This document shows, one piece after another, positions 32,261-43,560 of a stretch of 64,000 nt of DNA; the stretch's first letter is position 1; each line of letters starts with the position of its first letter. Position numbers and translations under genes: made by a program. The notes beneath the pieces are model-generated. The model had not been told where the DNA came from and did no database searches. It saw only the letters and a program-made list of their open reading frames with translations. This stretch comes from Dysidea avara (taxonomy: Eukaryota; Porifera; Demospongiae; Dictyoceratida; Dysideidae). Where the stretch lies: positions 61,888,574-61,952,573 of the forward strand of contig NC_089272.1 in assembly GCF_963678975.1 (NCBI RefSeq), given 5' to 3'.

Positions 32261-35200
32261 GTATTGTTGAGTAATCAAAGCTTAAAGCTAACCTGTAATA
32301 CTTGGAATATTTTAAAAACTAGTTTATATTAAACAATGTCTTGTGTTCTTTCGTAGCTGTAATTCACTGCATGATATTGTACAATGTCGGATTACAGAGA
32401 TGGCTTGACAATCCTATAACCAGCAAAATTTATATCTTCCTTTGAGCATCGGATTGTTGATGTCTAACTGTATATCAATTTATTTTTTACTGATATACTA
32501 TAATCACTTGCTGACACAAAGGAGAACTTGTGGATATGCAACAGAGTATACACACATGTTGTATGTACTGTAATGTACACATAGATGATTCAGCCAGGTA
32601 ATTAAGACTTGGCAAGCATATGTATATATGCTTTAGATAGTGTAATAGTTTCTCAGGAATATATGCATGGCATGCTCAGCTGGAGAATTTTATAAATATG
32701 ATCAGAATTTTACACACTCCTACATAATTATGTGCTTAAAATTATTGAACTTCAAAACAGGAATGGGATACTAGAATTGCATATTTCAATATTTATTTAA
32801 GTGAAGAAATGCTTCTCACCATGATAGTTATACCAGTTACTACATCGTGTTATTCTGAATGATACAGGATGATACATTAATGTAATAGGTAAGCCACTTT
32901 GACTAATCCAATTGAACAGGCATTGCATTTCATTTAGCAACTTCCTTAATATAATCTACTATGCGATGTATGTGATCTTTTTCAGGCACTTTTATCAGGA
33001 ACAACACTGCAAAAAAACTTGGATTTACACACCCAATGGCATATTAAGCACACATGTAAAATAGGTCAAATTTGCAACATATGTGTTTGCAGAAATGTGT
33101 AGAATACGTAAAATTTGTGAATACGCAAAATTTGTGAATACGCAAATTTGTGAATACGCAAATTTGTGAATACGCAAAATTTGTGAATATGCAAATCATG
33201 ACCACATATGATGGAAATGGTATTTCAACACATTTCCCCCAGTAGCACATACATGTTTGCAACTTCACTACATATGTGAACAGTGCACAAATGTATAGAA
33301 AAAAAGATGACTATATGTGCTTCACCTGTGATATATGGTAGCACATAAAGGGAAAATTCATATATTTTTTTTTTGCTGTGCAATTTTTGGTGGATCTCTG
33401 GTGCTTCTGTGAACCTGTGTAATTACTTACTTATTAATTTTCATTAATCATACAATCCCCATGTACTGTATCATACTGTGTAGAACCTTTAAGAAAGGAA
33501 TAAACATAACAGGCTCCAGACAAGAAACCATCTTTGGCACTTTGAACATGTGTTTGTGGAGAAGATACATTTTTGAGAACATATAATATATTGTCTGCCG
33601 AAGCTGCCATTAATAATCATGGTTTCATCAACCTGCAAGGTAGGATGATGTGATTTGACAATGCAATTTCATGTTGCTAGATCCACTGGTTGAATGAAGT
33701 GTGGCTACAAAATCTTTTTTTCTATATACTGTATTATTAGCTACTTCTGCATTAGATTATGTAAGTTATATGCAAGTTAGACTTGTTTTTTGAACTTTAC
33801 ATTGTATGTACACATAGGCATGTGGTTATATACAGGCATATAATATGCATTGTTAGCATAATGGAATGTTCATACAGGCAGTTAAACACCTTGCATTGAG
33901 TTAACATCAAAATTGTTTGTATAATCTCAAAAACAGTTAATTTATCAAGTAACTACATACTTAAAGACAATGCCAGTTGTCAGCTATACAGCATTGTGAC
34001 AGTAACTTTTGGCACCACATGGGTTGATAGCAACTACCAATCATTGCAGTGACTGTATATACCAGTTGAAACTCCCTTTCCCTGAAGAGTCATGTGAGGA
34101 CAGTACCATGCATGCAAACTAAAGTTGTACACATCTGATTTTAACAAAGCACCAGCTATACAGTACAAAACATAATGTTTACACATTGTACCATGTGTTC
34201 ATGGTTTGCTATGGCTTTTTCATAATAATGGAGTTGTTTAGGAATTTTTGTGTGTCTCACTAGTGAGCTAAAGAATATAATTATTGATGCCTTGTAGTTT
34301 CGTTCTATTGTTTTGTTGGTCATTGATAGTAATAAATTTTGTGGCCCTTTAACCATTCTTACTTTTGATATCATTCTATAGTGTTGCTTTGTACACACAT
34401 GTTGCTTTTGTGGTGGATTGAATCTGCATTGTTTCAACTTTGGTCATTGTGTAGTTTTTAAACCAACTTTTTGTGCAACCTTTTTTCTCTTTTTTCAGAA
34501 CTTTCTTGATACAAATCTCAGTTGAGTAGATTGTATAGACTTTCTTGAAATACATGTGAATGACTGAAGTGACTGTGTTCATAACCTGCGCATGCAGTAG
34601 ACATTCATTGTTTCTGTAGTTGGTTAAGCATACTGAAAGACTGTATAGGGCAACTGTACTAATACATAGAACAGTATGAGTTTCTTTTCCACTGTGTAAC
34701 TTTTCATGCCATGCACTTTTTCTCTTATTGTGTACCTATAGCTGTGCAGTTTCCTTTTAAAAACACAAACACTTTTAGTGTTTTTATTTTAAGTTTCACT
34801 GAATAATAGCTTGGCTTGGAAGCCAAGTTGGTACAGTAGGATGTACATATAGATGGCTATAAGTATAAGGAGCATGCATGGGAGTAGGCATCGCATATAA
34901 ACAGGCAAAACATACGATGTAGAAGAATAATAGTGTATCAGTAGCATGCCACAACTATTTGAATAGGTGTTAGATCCTTACCATATTTACACCTCAGTGC
35001 AAAGTTTAGTTTATGTTATTGTATAGGGGAATTTTAGTTAATGTGGAGATGGTCCTGCACATAGGGTACATACCATTGCTAGTCATCTACTGTACATATG
35101 TATAGCACAAATAACAATGGCCCTTGCACTGTCACTAGACCACTAAAACTCAGTTCCATTTTATACTACATATCAACAGTAGCCTCAGACTAGGGTTTTC

Positions 35201-36034
35201 AGTGCTAAAATTAAAAAGCCATCTGTCTGCATTCTTTTTTCTTCATCATGTCAATCACAGCAGCCATTGTGCATATCAACTTGACACTTAGCAGGATTAC
35301 TGAATCTCTACAAAACTTGAAATGTTGCAGCTGGTGAATTATTACAACTGTGTGATACCACAAATTGTATCTTGCAGTAACAGAATGTGATCGCATACCA
35401 ATGATACAATTAGCAATTTATATCAGTGCATTTGATTCACAAAATAAGTGAAATCCTCCATGCATGGAAAAGAGCTTGGATAAAGGCAATGAAAGTAGCT
35501 GGCAATCAAAAGAGCTAATATTCAGTGGCCAAATTTACACCAGCATACAATTAATTATAAGTTTTAACACATCATTGAATTATGTTCTACATTCAGTCTT
35601 CCTTTTAACTCAAATTTCCAATAATCTGGCCAGTTTTTTTTGCTATTAAAAAGTTGAAAAGGGTGGCCAAGTTTGTAGCCAATAAGTATACTAAAAGGAA
35701 TTAATTAGGAATACAACAAGACTGAATGTACTGTATATAGAACACAAGTCAATGATAAGGGTCCAATTTATTAACATTAATTCATTCTTGATGTCAGCTC
35801 TTTCGGTTGCCAACTACTTTTAATTTCATGGACACACACTTTACAGCTAAACTGCTTTTGCATGGGATTATTATACTCAGAAATGCATAGTGTGCCTGTT
35901 GCGGAATAATGTAATTATGGCTAAACTATGCCTGTTTTTTTAATGTAATTTTATTTTTACAGGGATGACAGTATCAGCCAAGGCTGTTCTTCAGCTGTGC
36001 CCTGAATTGTACATATACAATATGTTCCTGGTTT
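32261..36034. other. Unannotated AT-rich intergenic sequence
   Basis: 3.8 kb without a recognised gene. The only clear structure is the 17 bp minisatellite at 33105-33200. A few 60-90 residue frames lack domains. Confidence 0.5.
33105..33200 (+). repeat. 17 bp minisatellite
   Basis: About five to six units of AATTTGTGAATACGCAA, with small length differences in the A run. Confidence 0.85.
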
Positions 36035-36085
36035 AACAGCTGGGTGGATGGAGCAATGGTGTTAAAGTTTCTTGGTCAAGTTCAC
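36035..36085 (+). repeat. Short dispersed repeat (SINE-like core)
   Basis: GCTGGGTGG, then ggagcaatg, then TTAAAGTTTCTTG and tcaag recur in the same order at 54342-54423. It may be a conserved SINE core; assignment uncertain. Confidence 0.45.
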
Positions 36086-36214
36086 CTAAGAAATCAAAAG
36101 TGGTGCCTCAGTTTCACTGTTACACTTCCAGGAGATCAGAATACGAAACTGCATAATGACATACACACACATCTATATACGTAATATATATATATCCATA
36201 AACATCATATATAA

Positions 36215-37291
36215 TTAATATGTCAAGTCATGATCAGTGCCAATGAGCTGCAAATTGCTGATATACAACTTCCTTAAGCTAGTGTCATCACTTTTGCAGT
36301 CTTGCTGCTGGATTGTTTTTGTAAGACTGAATCTGGTAAATGAAGAGTTCAGCAGGTTCAATAAAATTTCTGCAATATTGATCTTTTTGTAACGTATAAC
36401 ACGTTGGTGTTTACAACACTTGGAGTAAACTTTAAACATCTCAAGAGGGATATTAACAATCTTCACAATCTTATAATCAGCAAAAATGCTTACCACTGCT
36501 ATATTTTCAACAATAAAATGACATATGCAGTGTGTTTCATTTAGTGGTGTTTGTGCAACTAAAAAGCTGCTGATATCAACTGGGCCCAGTCTAGGTTCCT
36601 CCAGCATTTGAACATATCTGGTTGTTGTTGTACCGATAACAATCTGTGATGTTTGTCTAGTGGCCTTAACTTCATCTGTATCTGATGAATGGAGTGTATT
36701 CTGATCACCATTTTGCGTACCTCTAGTGTCTGTATTCTCCTGTGGTAGGCTGGACACTACCGTGTTGTAGGAATATGCGTTGAACAGCATTACTAGTATA
36801 GCAATCATTACTGTTATTTTAAATGTAAGTTCCACAATTTTCTTAAAGTTATCAAACGAACATGACTGGTGTATGAAAAGCCTTATCCTTTGTACAAACC
36901 ATATCCTTTGTACAAAACCCATTTGCTATTAAAAAAGAGTAGAACAAAGAAAACGTTGGTCAACACTTACATTTTGATATTCCAATTGTTTGGTTAGCTC
37001 ATTTACCAACAAGTCTGCCATTTCATGGTGTCCACAAAGGCCAGCATTGGTGGCACTTTCTGTGAGACACCACAGAAACTTGTTCCACCAATCTCTTCCC
37101 TTATATGGAAGAACTTGTACAATCAAATGAATCTTTTCTGATCGAGTAAGTGTCCTACCACACAATTTTTCCAACTCATCATCAGTCAGCAAGTCTTGTG
37201 GGTAAAGATATGAAGTAATGGAGTCAGGGTTAAGCCTTGCATGAATATTGTTGTATTGTGCATGTAGAGCACGTTTCTGTAAACTGCTCAT
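36215..37291 (-). CDS. CARD-domain transmembrane protein (two exons)
   Basis: Exon 1 is 37291-36971 and exon 2 is 36925-36215. The 45 nt intron has a GTAAGT donor and a TTTTTTAATAG acceptor and is in phase 0, giving 343 residues. Residues about 8-95 read as a six-helix CARD (landmarks LNPDSITSYLYPQDLL, DELEKL, WWNKFLWCL, GHHEMADLL), a death-fold adaptor domain used in apoptosis and innate immune signalling. Exon 2 has a hydrophobic span near residues 132-152 (VELTFKITVMIAILVMLF), likely a membrane anchor, then about 190 residues with no recognised domain. An acceptor-like TTTGTTTAG lies just before the ATG, so a 5' non-coding or extra coding exon is possible. The start of exon 2 has an 18 bp tandem duplication (FVQRIW/FVQRIR). 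Membrane topology is inferred. Confidence 0.72.
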
Positions 37292-37399
37292 GATAGGCTA
37301 AACAAAAAAACAAGTGGCAATTACGACACACAATTATAACACAAAATAAGTATCATATTACTGATTTGAAACCTTATCTCATTTGAGTATGTCATTTTA

Positions 37400-37760
37400 G
37401 TAGTTGTTGTCATTGTTGTTTTAGTAAGGACTTTTAGTTATCATAGTTAGTTTCATCAATAATTTTAGTTTTAGCTTTAGTTATAGTAATCTTTATGGTT
37501 ACTTATAATGGTTATATTCTCTGTGTTGTTTTATAGTGATAGTTTTAGTTAGCTAAAGATGTAAAATCTTTTAGTTATATAGTTTAGTAAACATTATAAA
37601 AACTTTTTAGCTTTAGTTGTAGTTTTAGTTGTACATATTTTTTGGTTTTAGTTATAGTTTTAGTTATCTTTCCCAATTCTTTTTGGATTTAGTTTTGATA
37701 AATCATTCTGTTGTTCATTGTTATAAATTTAGTTTCATTATGTACAATATGGATTTGCTT
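37400..37760. repeat. TTTTAGTTATAG-type low-complexity tract
   Basis: Irregular tandem of ttttagtt and ttatag units over about 360 bp. Confidence 0.8.
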
Positions 37761-37803
37761 TTAGTTATAGTCTTAGTAACTAAAATATATTTTCATCTAC
37801 CCT

Positions 37804-37833
37804 AGAACAGTCACTGCTCTAATAGAGTAGTCA
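37804..37833 (+). repeat. Dispersed 17 bp motif upstream of the CARD gene
   Basis: One good unit (tctaatagagtagtca) after a partial one (agaacagtcac). Confidence 0.7.
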
Positions 37834-38197
37834 TTTCTGTAGTTTGGTTAACTGAGAATCTGGAGAAGTGGGGTCTGGATAACTGAGGTTCCACTGTACA
37901 TAGTTACAGTTAATTTAAACAACACTAGGTCACTACAGTTGAAGAGCTCACTATAGTATATGTTTATATTACAAGGCCACAAGATGTTTCCTCAATTAAT
38001 GCCCCACCTTTAATGTCTCTTAGTGGATTACTATAGCTAGTGCAAATAGCTCCTCTACTGATTAAACATAGACTAGCTACTGCAAACTTTACACATACAT
38101 AGCTACAGATGAGGACTCAAATCTCTCAAGCAAAGTTGATTATCAGGTTCTTGTTTATACCTGTCCTAGTTGTACTATTGTTAAAAACTACCACATG

Positions 38198-38623
38198 CAG
38201 GGGCAGATCCAAGAAAGGTTCCATAGAACCCCTTTTCTTAGAATTACTTCGTAAGCTTCTGACAAGTTTTTTTTTTACCAAATACAGTTTGTTATTCAAG
38301 GAATACTTATTTTGCAAACACTGTACTTATATAGTGACAATACACTAGCTCATTTTACCCCTCTTTATTGCAAATCACTTGAAACTGTTACCCTAGCATC
38401 TTTATATGCAATAAACACCTCTAGAATATTATTTTATCGTTTTAAAGCTATTACAACTAATTCTGGTGCTTTAGTTCCATTTCTAAACATATAATGGTAA
38501 GATTTACCAATGAAACCTTGTGCTGGAAAGTGATTATTTGCTAAGGAATATTATTACTAGGCTACAACTAGTTACTAGTCTCCAGAGTGGAATCCTCTCT
38601 TTTAAAGTCTGGATCTGCCCCTG
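38198..38623. mobile_element. hAT-like MITE (426 bp)
   Basis: Starts CAGGGGCAGATCCAA and ends TCTGGATCTGCCCCTG, inverted repeats of about 15 bp with the same CAGGGGC start as 29305 and 6315. No clear target duplication. Interior frames on both strands have no domain. Confidence 0.7.
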
Positions 38624-40340
38624 AATATATAGTATACTTTTTAGCTACATGAAAAGTTGTAAAAAACTGCTCTTTATTTGATCAAATAATTTAATTACCC
38701 ATTGCTCAAAAAGAGCATGCTACTAGTTTGTATGGCTTCACACACAATTTTCTTGTGATTGCTGTGTGACACTTTAAAACCATCAGCTATATACATACTA
38801 CTAGTTATACTGTAACAATTTTAAACAGGCTATAGGATCAGGTGCCCCACAGATCTTAAGGCTTTACAGCACTGATTCAGCACTGTAAAGCTTTAATAAA
38901 TAAATTTAAAAAAATAATAAATTCTGATTATAAGGAATCATCAGACCAAAATTAGGACAAAATATGTGATGTTCAAAAAATGGATAGTTTTGTTCAAACA
39001 GGGACTATATCGAACCTTGCATACTATTAGCTGCAGCTCTCATGCTATCAGGCCTGCATTCTATTAATCCTATACATACCTGGTAATTGGATGATAATTG
39101 TTGCTTAGTGTAGGCTACTTTGTGGTACAGTAACCTAAGCTGTTAGAATTCCATGAAGTGAGTGACGGCTGTTCGAAATTTATAATGTCCATTAATTGAT
39201 AGTTCACTCTACTTGTAGTGATCTTTTACCCAAAGTGGATAACATCAACAACTTTCAATATTTATGATTATGGATGAGCAATAAATAATTTTACGATATT
39301 GGGCTCTGCAAGGTGTTGATGAATTCCTTTTCCCATAGCCATACTTTCTTTATAGTTTGTTATGTCATTTTATGTATCATTGTTGTGAATTAGCTGTAGG
39401 TTTTCCCTAGCTGTTTTTGTAATTATATATATACTTTTGATTATGTGTTATATCAAATTACATGACAATTCTCTCTTCCATTCATGATCAGAAGCCCTGC
39501 AATGGAATCCTCAGAATTTGTCGACTGCCAGAACAGCTGCTATGCTGTATTCACTTTATACCTTTTTTCAACTGACACAAATAAGGAAAAAGTGGTCTGG
39601 CTATGTAAGTATGCATGTGCAAAATTTTCTGGGTTAATCTGCTGTCATCTTAATTAGTATTAGTATTAGCAATAGTAAAGATGAGAGTGTCTAAAGGCTA
39701 GACTAACACAATAAATAATCTCTACAAATATATAATTTAGTGTGATTCAAAGGGATTTTTTCTCCGCTATTATTAACTCTTCCGTATTAGCACTATAGCT
39801 AGCTACAGGTAAAGAAGGTTCAAAGAGCCAGTAAAGCCTGATCTTGAAATGAAATAGCTAGCAAATTCACAAATACGTATACATATCACAAACTTTGTAT
39901 AAACTAACTAGCTAATTAACTTAGCTATAACAAAGTAGCTAGACCAGCTCTTGACTGTCAGGAGCTAGAATTTTTAAAATCATGACTGAGCGTGGGTGCC
40001 GGCATATAGGGGTCAGATGTTACTTTACTCACAAGGAAACTCACCAGAAAGGCACTACGTATATACCTTGACCAAGTCATCACTGTGTAAGAGCAAATCC
40101 AAGGGGTATATAGCTAGTAGTGCAGTGCTGAGCGATAGTAGAAAAATCACTATCACGATAGATATTGAAGTAGCTAGCTATTATTCACGATGCGATAATA
40201 TCACCATAATTATATACTTTGATTTAGGGTTGATAACCTTCAATCAAGTTCCAAGTAATCAATGGTCAAATAAACACAATAAGCATGATTAACAAATTAC
40301 TACTTGCTTGGTTTTTCTTGTAAACTCATTATTTAGATAA
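38624..40340. other. Unannotated AT-rich sequence
   Basis: No recognised gene. A tattagtattagtatta tract near 39656-39670 resembles LINE 3' tails in reverse orientation, but no LINE protein is readable beside it. Confidence 0.45.
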
Positions 40341-40344
40341 TTAA

Positions 40345-40490
40345 TTGCGTGGGCAGCCGATATTTTAACGATTTTTGTTACAGCTCTGCACCCAAACTTT
40401 GTAATGAGCTAGGTCAGCTTCTCAAGCAATGTTTTTAGTGGGATTCTAAACCCTTCGCTAAACGACCGACTGATTGCGTGGGCGGCCGAT
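40345..40490 (+). repeat. Two-copy dispersed repeat (with 61690-61860)
   Basis: Bounded by two near-copies of ATTGCGTGGGCAGCCGAT. Shares tcagcttctcaa and gtgggattc blocks with 61690-61860. Confidence 0.65.
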
Positions 40491-40541
40491 AATTATACAC
40501 AGCTTGTTATACTTATAGCTTTGCAACCATAGGAGGCGAAA

Positions 40542-40561
40542 GGGGGGGGGGGGGGGGGGGG
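40542..40561 (+). repeat. 20 bp poly-G run
   Basis: Uninterrupted G tract. It may be over- or under-counted in sequencing. It has G-quadruplex potential. Confidence 0.8.
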
Positions 40562-40631
40562 CTAGTAGTCCCCCTCCTCAGAATGATATGCCGAAATTAT
40601 CCTTCTTGGAGTGGGGTTGAAACCCGCGGTA

Positions 40632-40693
40632 AAATCGAGATACTCTAATAGAGCAGTCACTCTAATAAAGCAGTCACAGTATTAGAGCAGTGT
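40632..40693 (+). repeat. Dispersed 17 bp motif, trimer
   Basis: Three head-to-tail units at a 17 bp period preceded by aaatcgagata. This is the clearest tandem of the motif. Confidence 0.88.
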
Positions 40694-41006
40694 GTATAGC
40701 GAGCTATGTAAGGATTTTATGTAGTTTATCAGCTATAAATGCGTAGCTGGTGAGGTGGACAGCTATTGTCAGCTGGCTGTGACCTTTTTTTTTTGGTCTC
40801 ACCTTACCAAACCAGAGACAATGTAGATCATTTCGATAAGTCTGGGTCAGCCCAGCCCCCTCTCATATCAACTAGCTACTTCCTCCTCCCCTGCATACTT
40901 GCAACCAAACATTTTGCAGAAAAGCAAGCCTAAAGAGTTTAAAACAGTTGAATACACTTGGTTATATTTTTTTTAGTAATCTTACAGCATAGTTTACTCA
41001 TATGAT

Positions 41007-42571
41007 TTTTCACCTTCTCTCATCAATTCAGTGGAGTTCTCTCCAGCTGTTGTCTATGAAATTTTATGTGACATTGATGCCTCCAAGGCTTGTGGTCCGG
41101 GCCTTTTCCTGGGGTTTTTGTTGAAACATTGTGCAATTTCCATTTCATCTCCTTTAGCATATTTATTTAACCTTTCCATGCGCACTGGCTCTTTACCAAG
41201 GGATTGGGTGACAACAAATGTAGTTTCAGTGTTCAAGCGTGACAAAAAGAATTTTGTTAGTAACTATCGACCCATAAGTCTTACTTCGTTAATTGTTAAG
41301 ACAATGGAACGGATAATTTTTGGCAAGGTATCAGAGGTTTTACATGCAAACAAGGTACTCAGTTCTCACCAGTATGGATTTCGTAAATCGCACTCCATAT
41401 CTCACCTCCTGCTTGAGGCTGTTAACGACTGGACACAAACTCTGGAACAGCGTGGCACCTGTCATTGTTTGTTTTTGGACTTTGTGAAGGCCTTTGACAG
41501 TGTGCCACACCAGCGATTGTTGCTTAAACTAGAGAGAATTGGTATAACAGGTGATCTATTACTTTGGATAAATCATTTCTTAACCACTCGGTTTCAGAGG
41601 GTTGTTGTCAATGGGAAAGCATCTAACTGGCTTCCAGTTATATCAGGTGTTCCGCAAGGATCTGTTTTGGGCCCTTTATTATTCATTTTGTATATAGATT
41701 TGTCGTCAAGTCCTCATCATCTTTGAGACTTTTTGCTGATGATGTTTCTATCTATGCCAAAGTTTCCTCTGTTGATGACTGCTTACAACTCCAAGAGGAT
41801 TTGTCATGTATTTACAAGTGGGCAGTTCAGTGGCAATTGACCTTGAACCCTTGTAAGTGTGAAGCCATCAGTATCACTAACAAAAGATCACCAATATCTT
41901 TTACTTATCGTATTGGACAGCAACCAATCAGTTGGACGTCAAAAGTCAAATATTTAGGCATTTTGATTCAATCCAAGCTTCATTGGTCAGATCATTGTAG
42001 AAAAATAGCCCACAAAGCCTCTCTCTGCTTAAATCGCCTTCGCCAAGTCATGTTTAGTTACACAGCTCAGACAGCTACTACTAAATCGTTAGCTTACAAG
42101 GCCCTTGTACGACCTTGTTTAGAATATGGCTGTTCCATCTGGTCTCCACATACATCCAAAGATATTAATGTACTTGAAAGTGTTCAGCGTAGGGCAGCAC
42201 ATTGGATTCAGAGTAAGTATGATCCTAATGTTCATAAATGGACCAAGAGCAGTGATGTTTGTTTAAAAGAGCTCAGATGGCCTACATTAGCACTTCGTAG
42301 ACAGTATTATGCTATACTAATGTTATATCCTATTCTTCATAATTTGACACCTATTACATTTACCAGACACTTTGAACTTAATACTCTTCCTATACCAGAT
42401 CCCATCCTTTGACACTGATATCCAAAGCCTCAACATTAAACGCTTACAGGTAGCTATTCATTCTTTGTCAACACACCTTTTCTCTGGAACAGAATCCCTT
42501 ATGACATCATATCTACTTCCTCGGCCATGTCTTTTAAATTAAAACTTCGTCGATTCTTATTTTCTATGTAA
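41007..42571 (+). pseudogene. Non-LTR retrotransposon ORF2, reverse transcriptase and C-terminus (5' truncated)
   Basis: Begins [20 protein letters not shown] and continues through [50 protein letters not shown], catalytic LFADDVS (near 41728) and VKYLGI. The C-terminal domain includes YGCSIWSPH and ends with NTPFLWNRIPYDIISTSS at a stop near 42571. The enzyme primes cDNA synthesis at nicked target DNA; the order fits CR1/Jockey-type LINEs. The endonuclease half is missing. Frameshifts near 41715-41723, 42408 and 42460 make it inactive, yet most of the reverse transcriptase is intact, so the copy is younger than the one at 22570. Confidence 0.92.
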
Positions 42572-43236
42572 TTGTACTGCTTTGTCTTGTTTTTGTATTT
42601 ATGTTTATTGTACGGTTTCTGGTGTATTTGTGTTTATTGTACGGTTTCTTTTTGTTTTGTTGGGGACCACCTTGTACAGGTACTTACCCTTTTGTGTACC
42701 CTGTCATTGACGAAATTGATATTTATACAACCAAGTACTAAGAATAATACGAAATGCGGTTAAAATTACGTCATTAATAATGAATGAATAAATAATAAGT
42801 AATGTTTGAGAAAACTACGAGGCCTAGAGACATGAACTAAGCGGGGATAGATTCGCCTGTGAATGAAGGTACAACCGTATAATAAGTACGCCTGTTCGTG
42901 CTGATGACTTTACCGTACGTGTAATTCTATATAACGCCCGGCACCACACCCTTGTTAAACCAGGCGCGCGCCCACAGCAGGGGTGGGCGCGCGCCTAGTT
43001 TACTGAAATTGTTTTCGTTAAAGTGTGTGTGTGATCTATGTTTGTCCGTACGCACCCACGTGAGCAAAATCGTTTAATAACGGTATTAAAAGCAGCTTTT
43101 ACGTAAGAAGTGAAATGAAGTCTATATTAAACTTCTGCACAGGTGAACTTTGCTCTGAGGTGGTTTCTTTTCGGCGGACTAAAATACGGGTGTGGTGACT
43201 TTCCTCAGACTACCTTCTCCTTGAGGTTTTCAGGCA
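42572..43236. other. LINE 3' region and following sequence
   Basis: 42600-42650 has two direct copies of GTTTATTGTACGGTTTCT, probably LINE 3' UTR. A GC-rich hairpin lies at 42962-42996. No gene seen. Confidence 0.5.
42962..42996. repeat. GC-rich perfect hairpin
   Basis: AGGCGCGCGCCCAC and its exact inverse enclose a 7 nt loop. It is strikingly GC-rich for this AT-rich window. Confidence 0.85.
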
Positions 43237-43560
43237 TTTAGCAACTGAAAAACAACGGTGCAGGCCTCGTACACTACCAGGAATAGCCTATCGCTTTGAG
43301 TTGAAAGGGGGCGTATCCCTTACGTACGCGAACGAAAATTAAGAGTAGCTTTGAGGCTTTGTCGAGAGAATTTGTGGGGAAAAAAAACACATTAGTCACA
43401 CTATAAAACAGTTTAGAAAATAGTTCTGTGCGTAATACGTTGGTAAAAGCAATTTGTTTAACAAACGCTTCCTTAGCAGTGCATAGCATCTAATTGAACG
43501 AATTACGAATATTTCATGAATTACGAAATACGAGAATTAGCTAGTAATATTATTGCACCA
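43237..43560 (+). repeat. Two-copy dispersed repeat (with 57175-57450)
   Basis: Shares gaaaggg and gtatccc/gcatgtccc blocks, agagaattt, ttctgtgcgtaatacg, gcaatttgttt and the aattacgaa series, in order, with the segment inside UBA52 intron 2. Confidence 0.7.

Larger units (their letters stand above)
37300..38197. other. Upstream region of the CARD gene
   Basis: 37400-37760 is low-complexity sequence rich in TTTTAGTTATAG units. A dispersed-motif copy lies at 37804-37833. No coding exon is recognised. Confidence 0.5.

Noticed and set aside
39996..40292. 98-residue plus-strand frame
   Set aside because: No domain, repeat-rich surroundings and no splice or promoter support.
41054..41245. Minus-strand frame inside the LINE
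   Set aside because: Antisense shadow of the reverse transcriptase frame.
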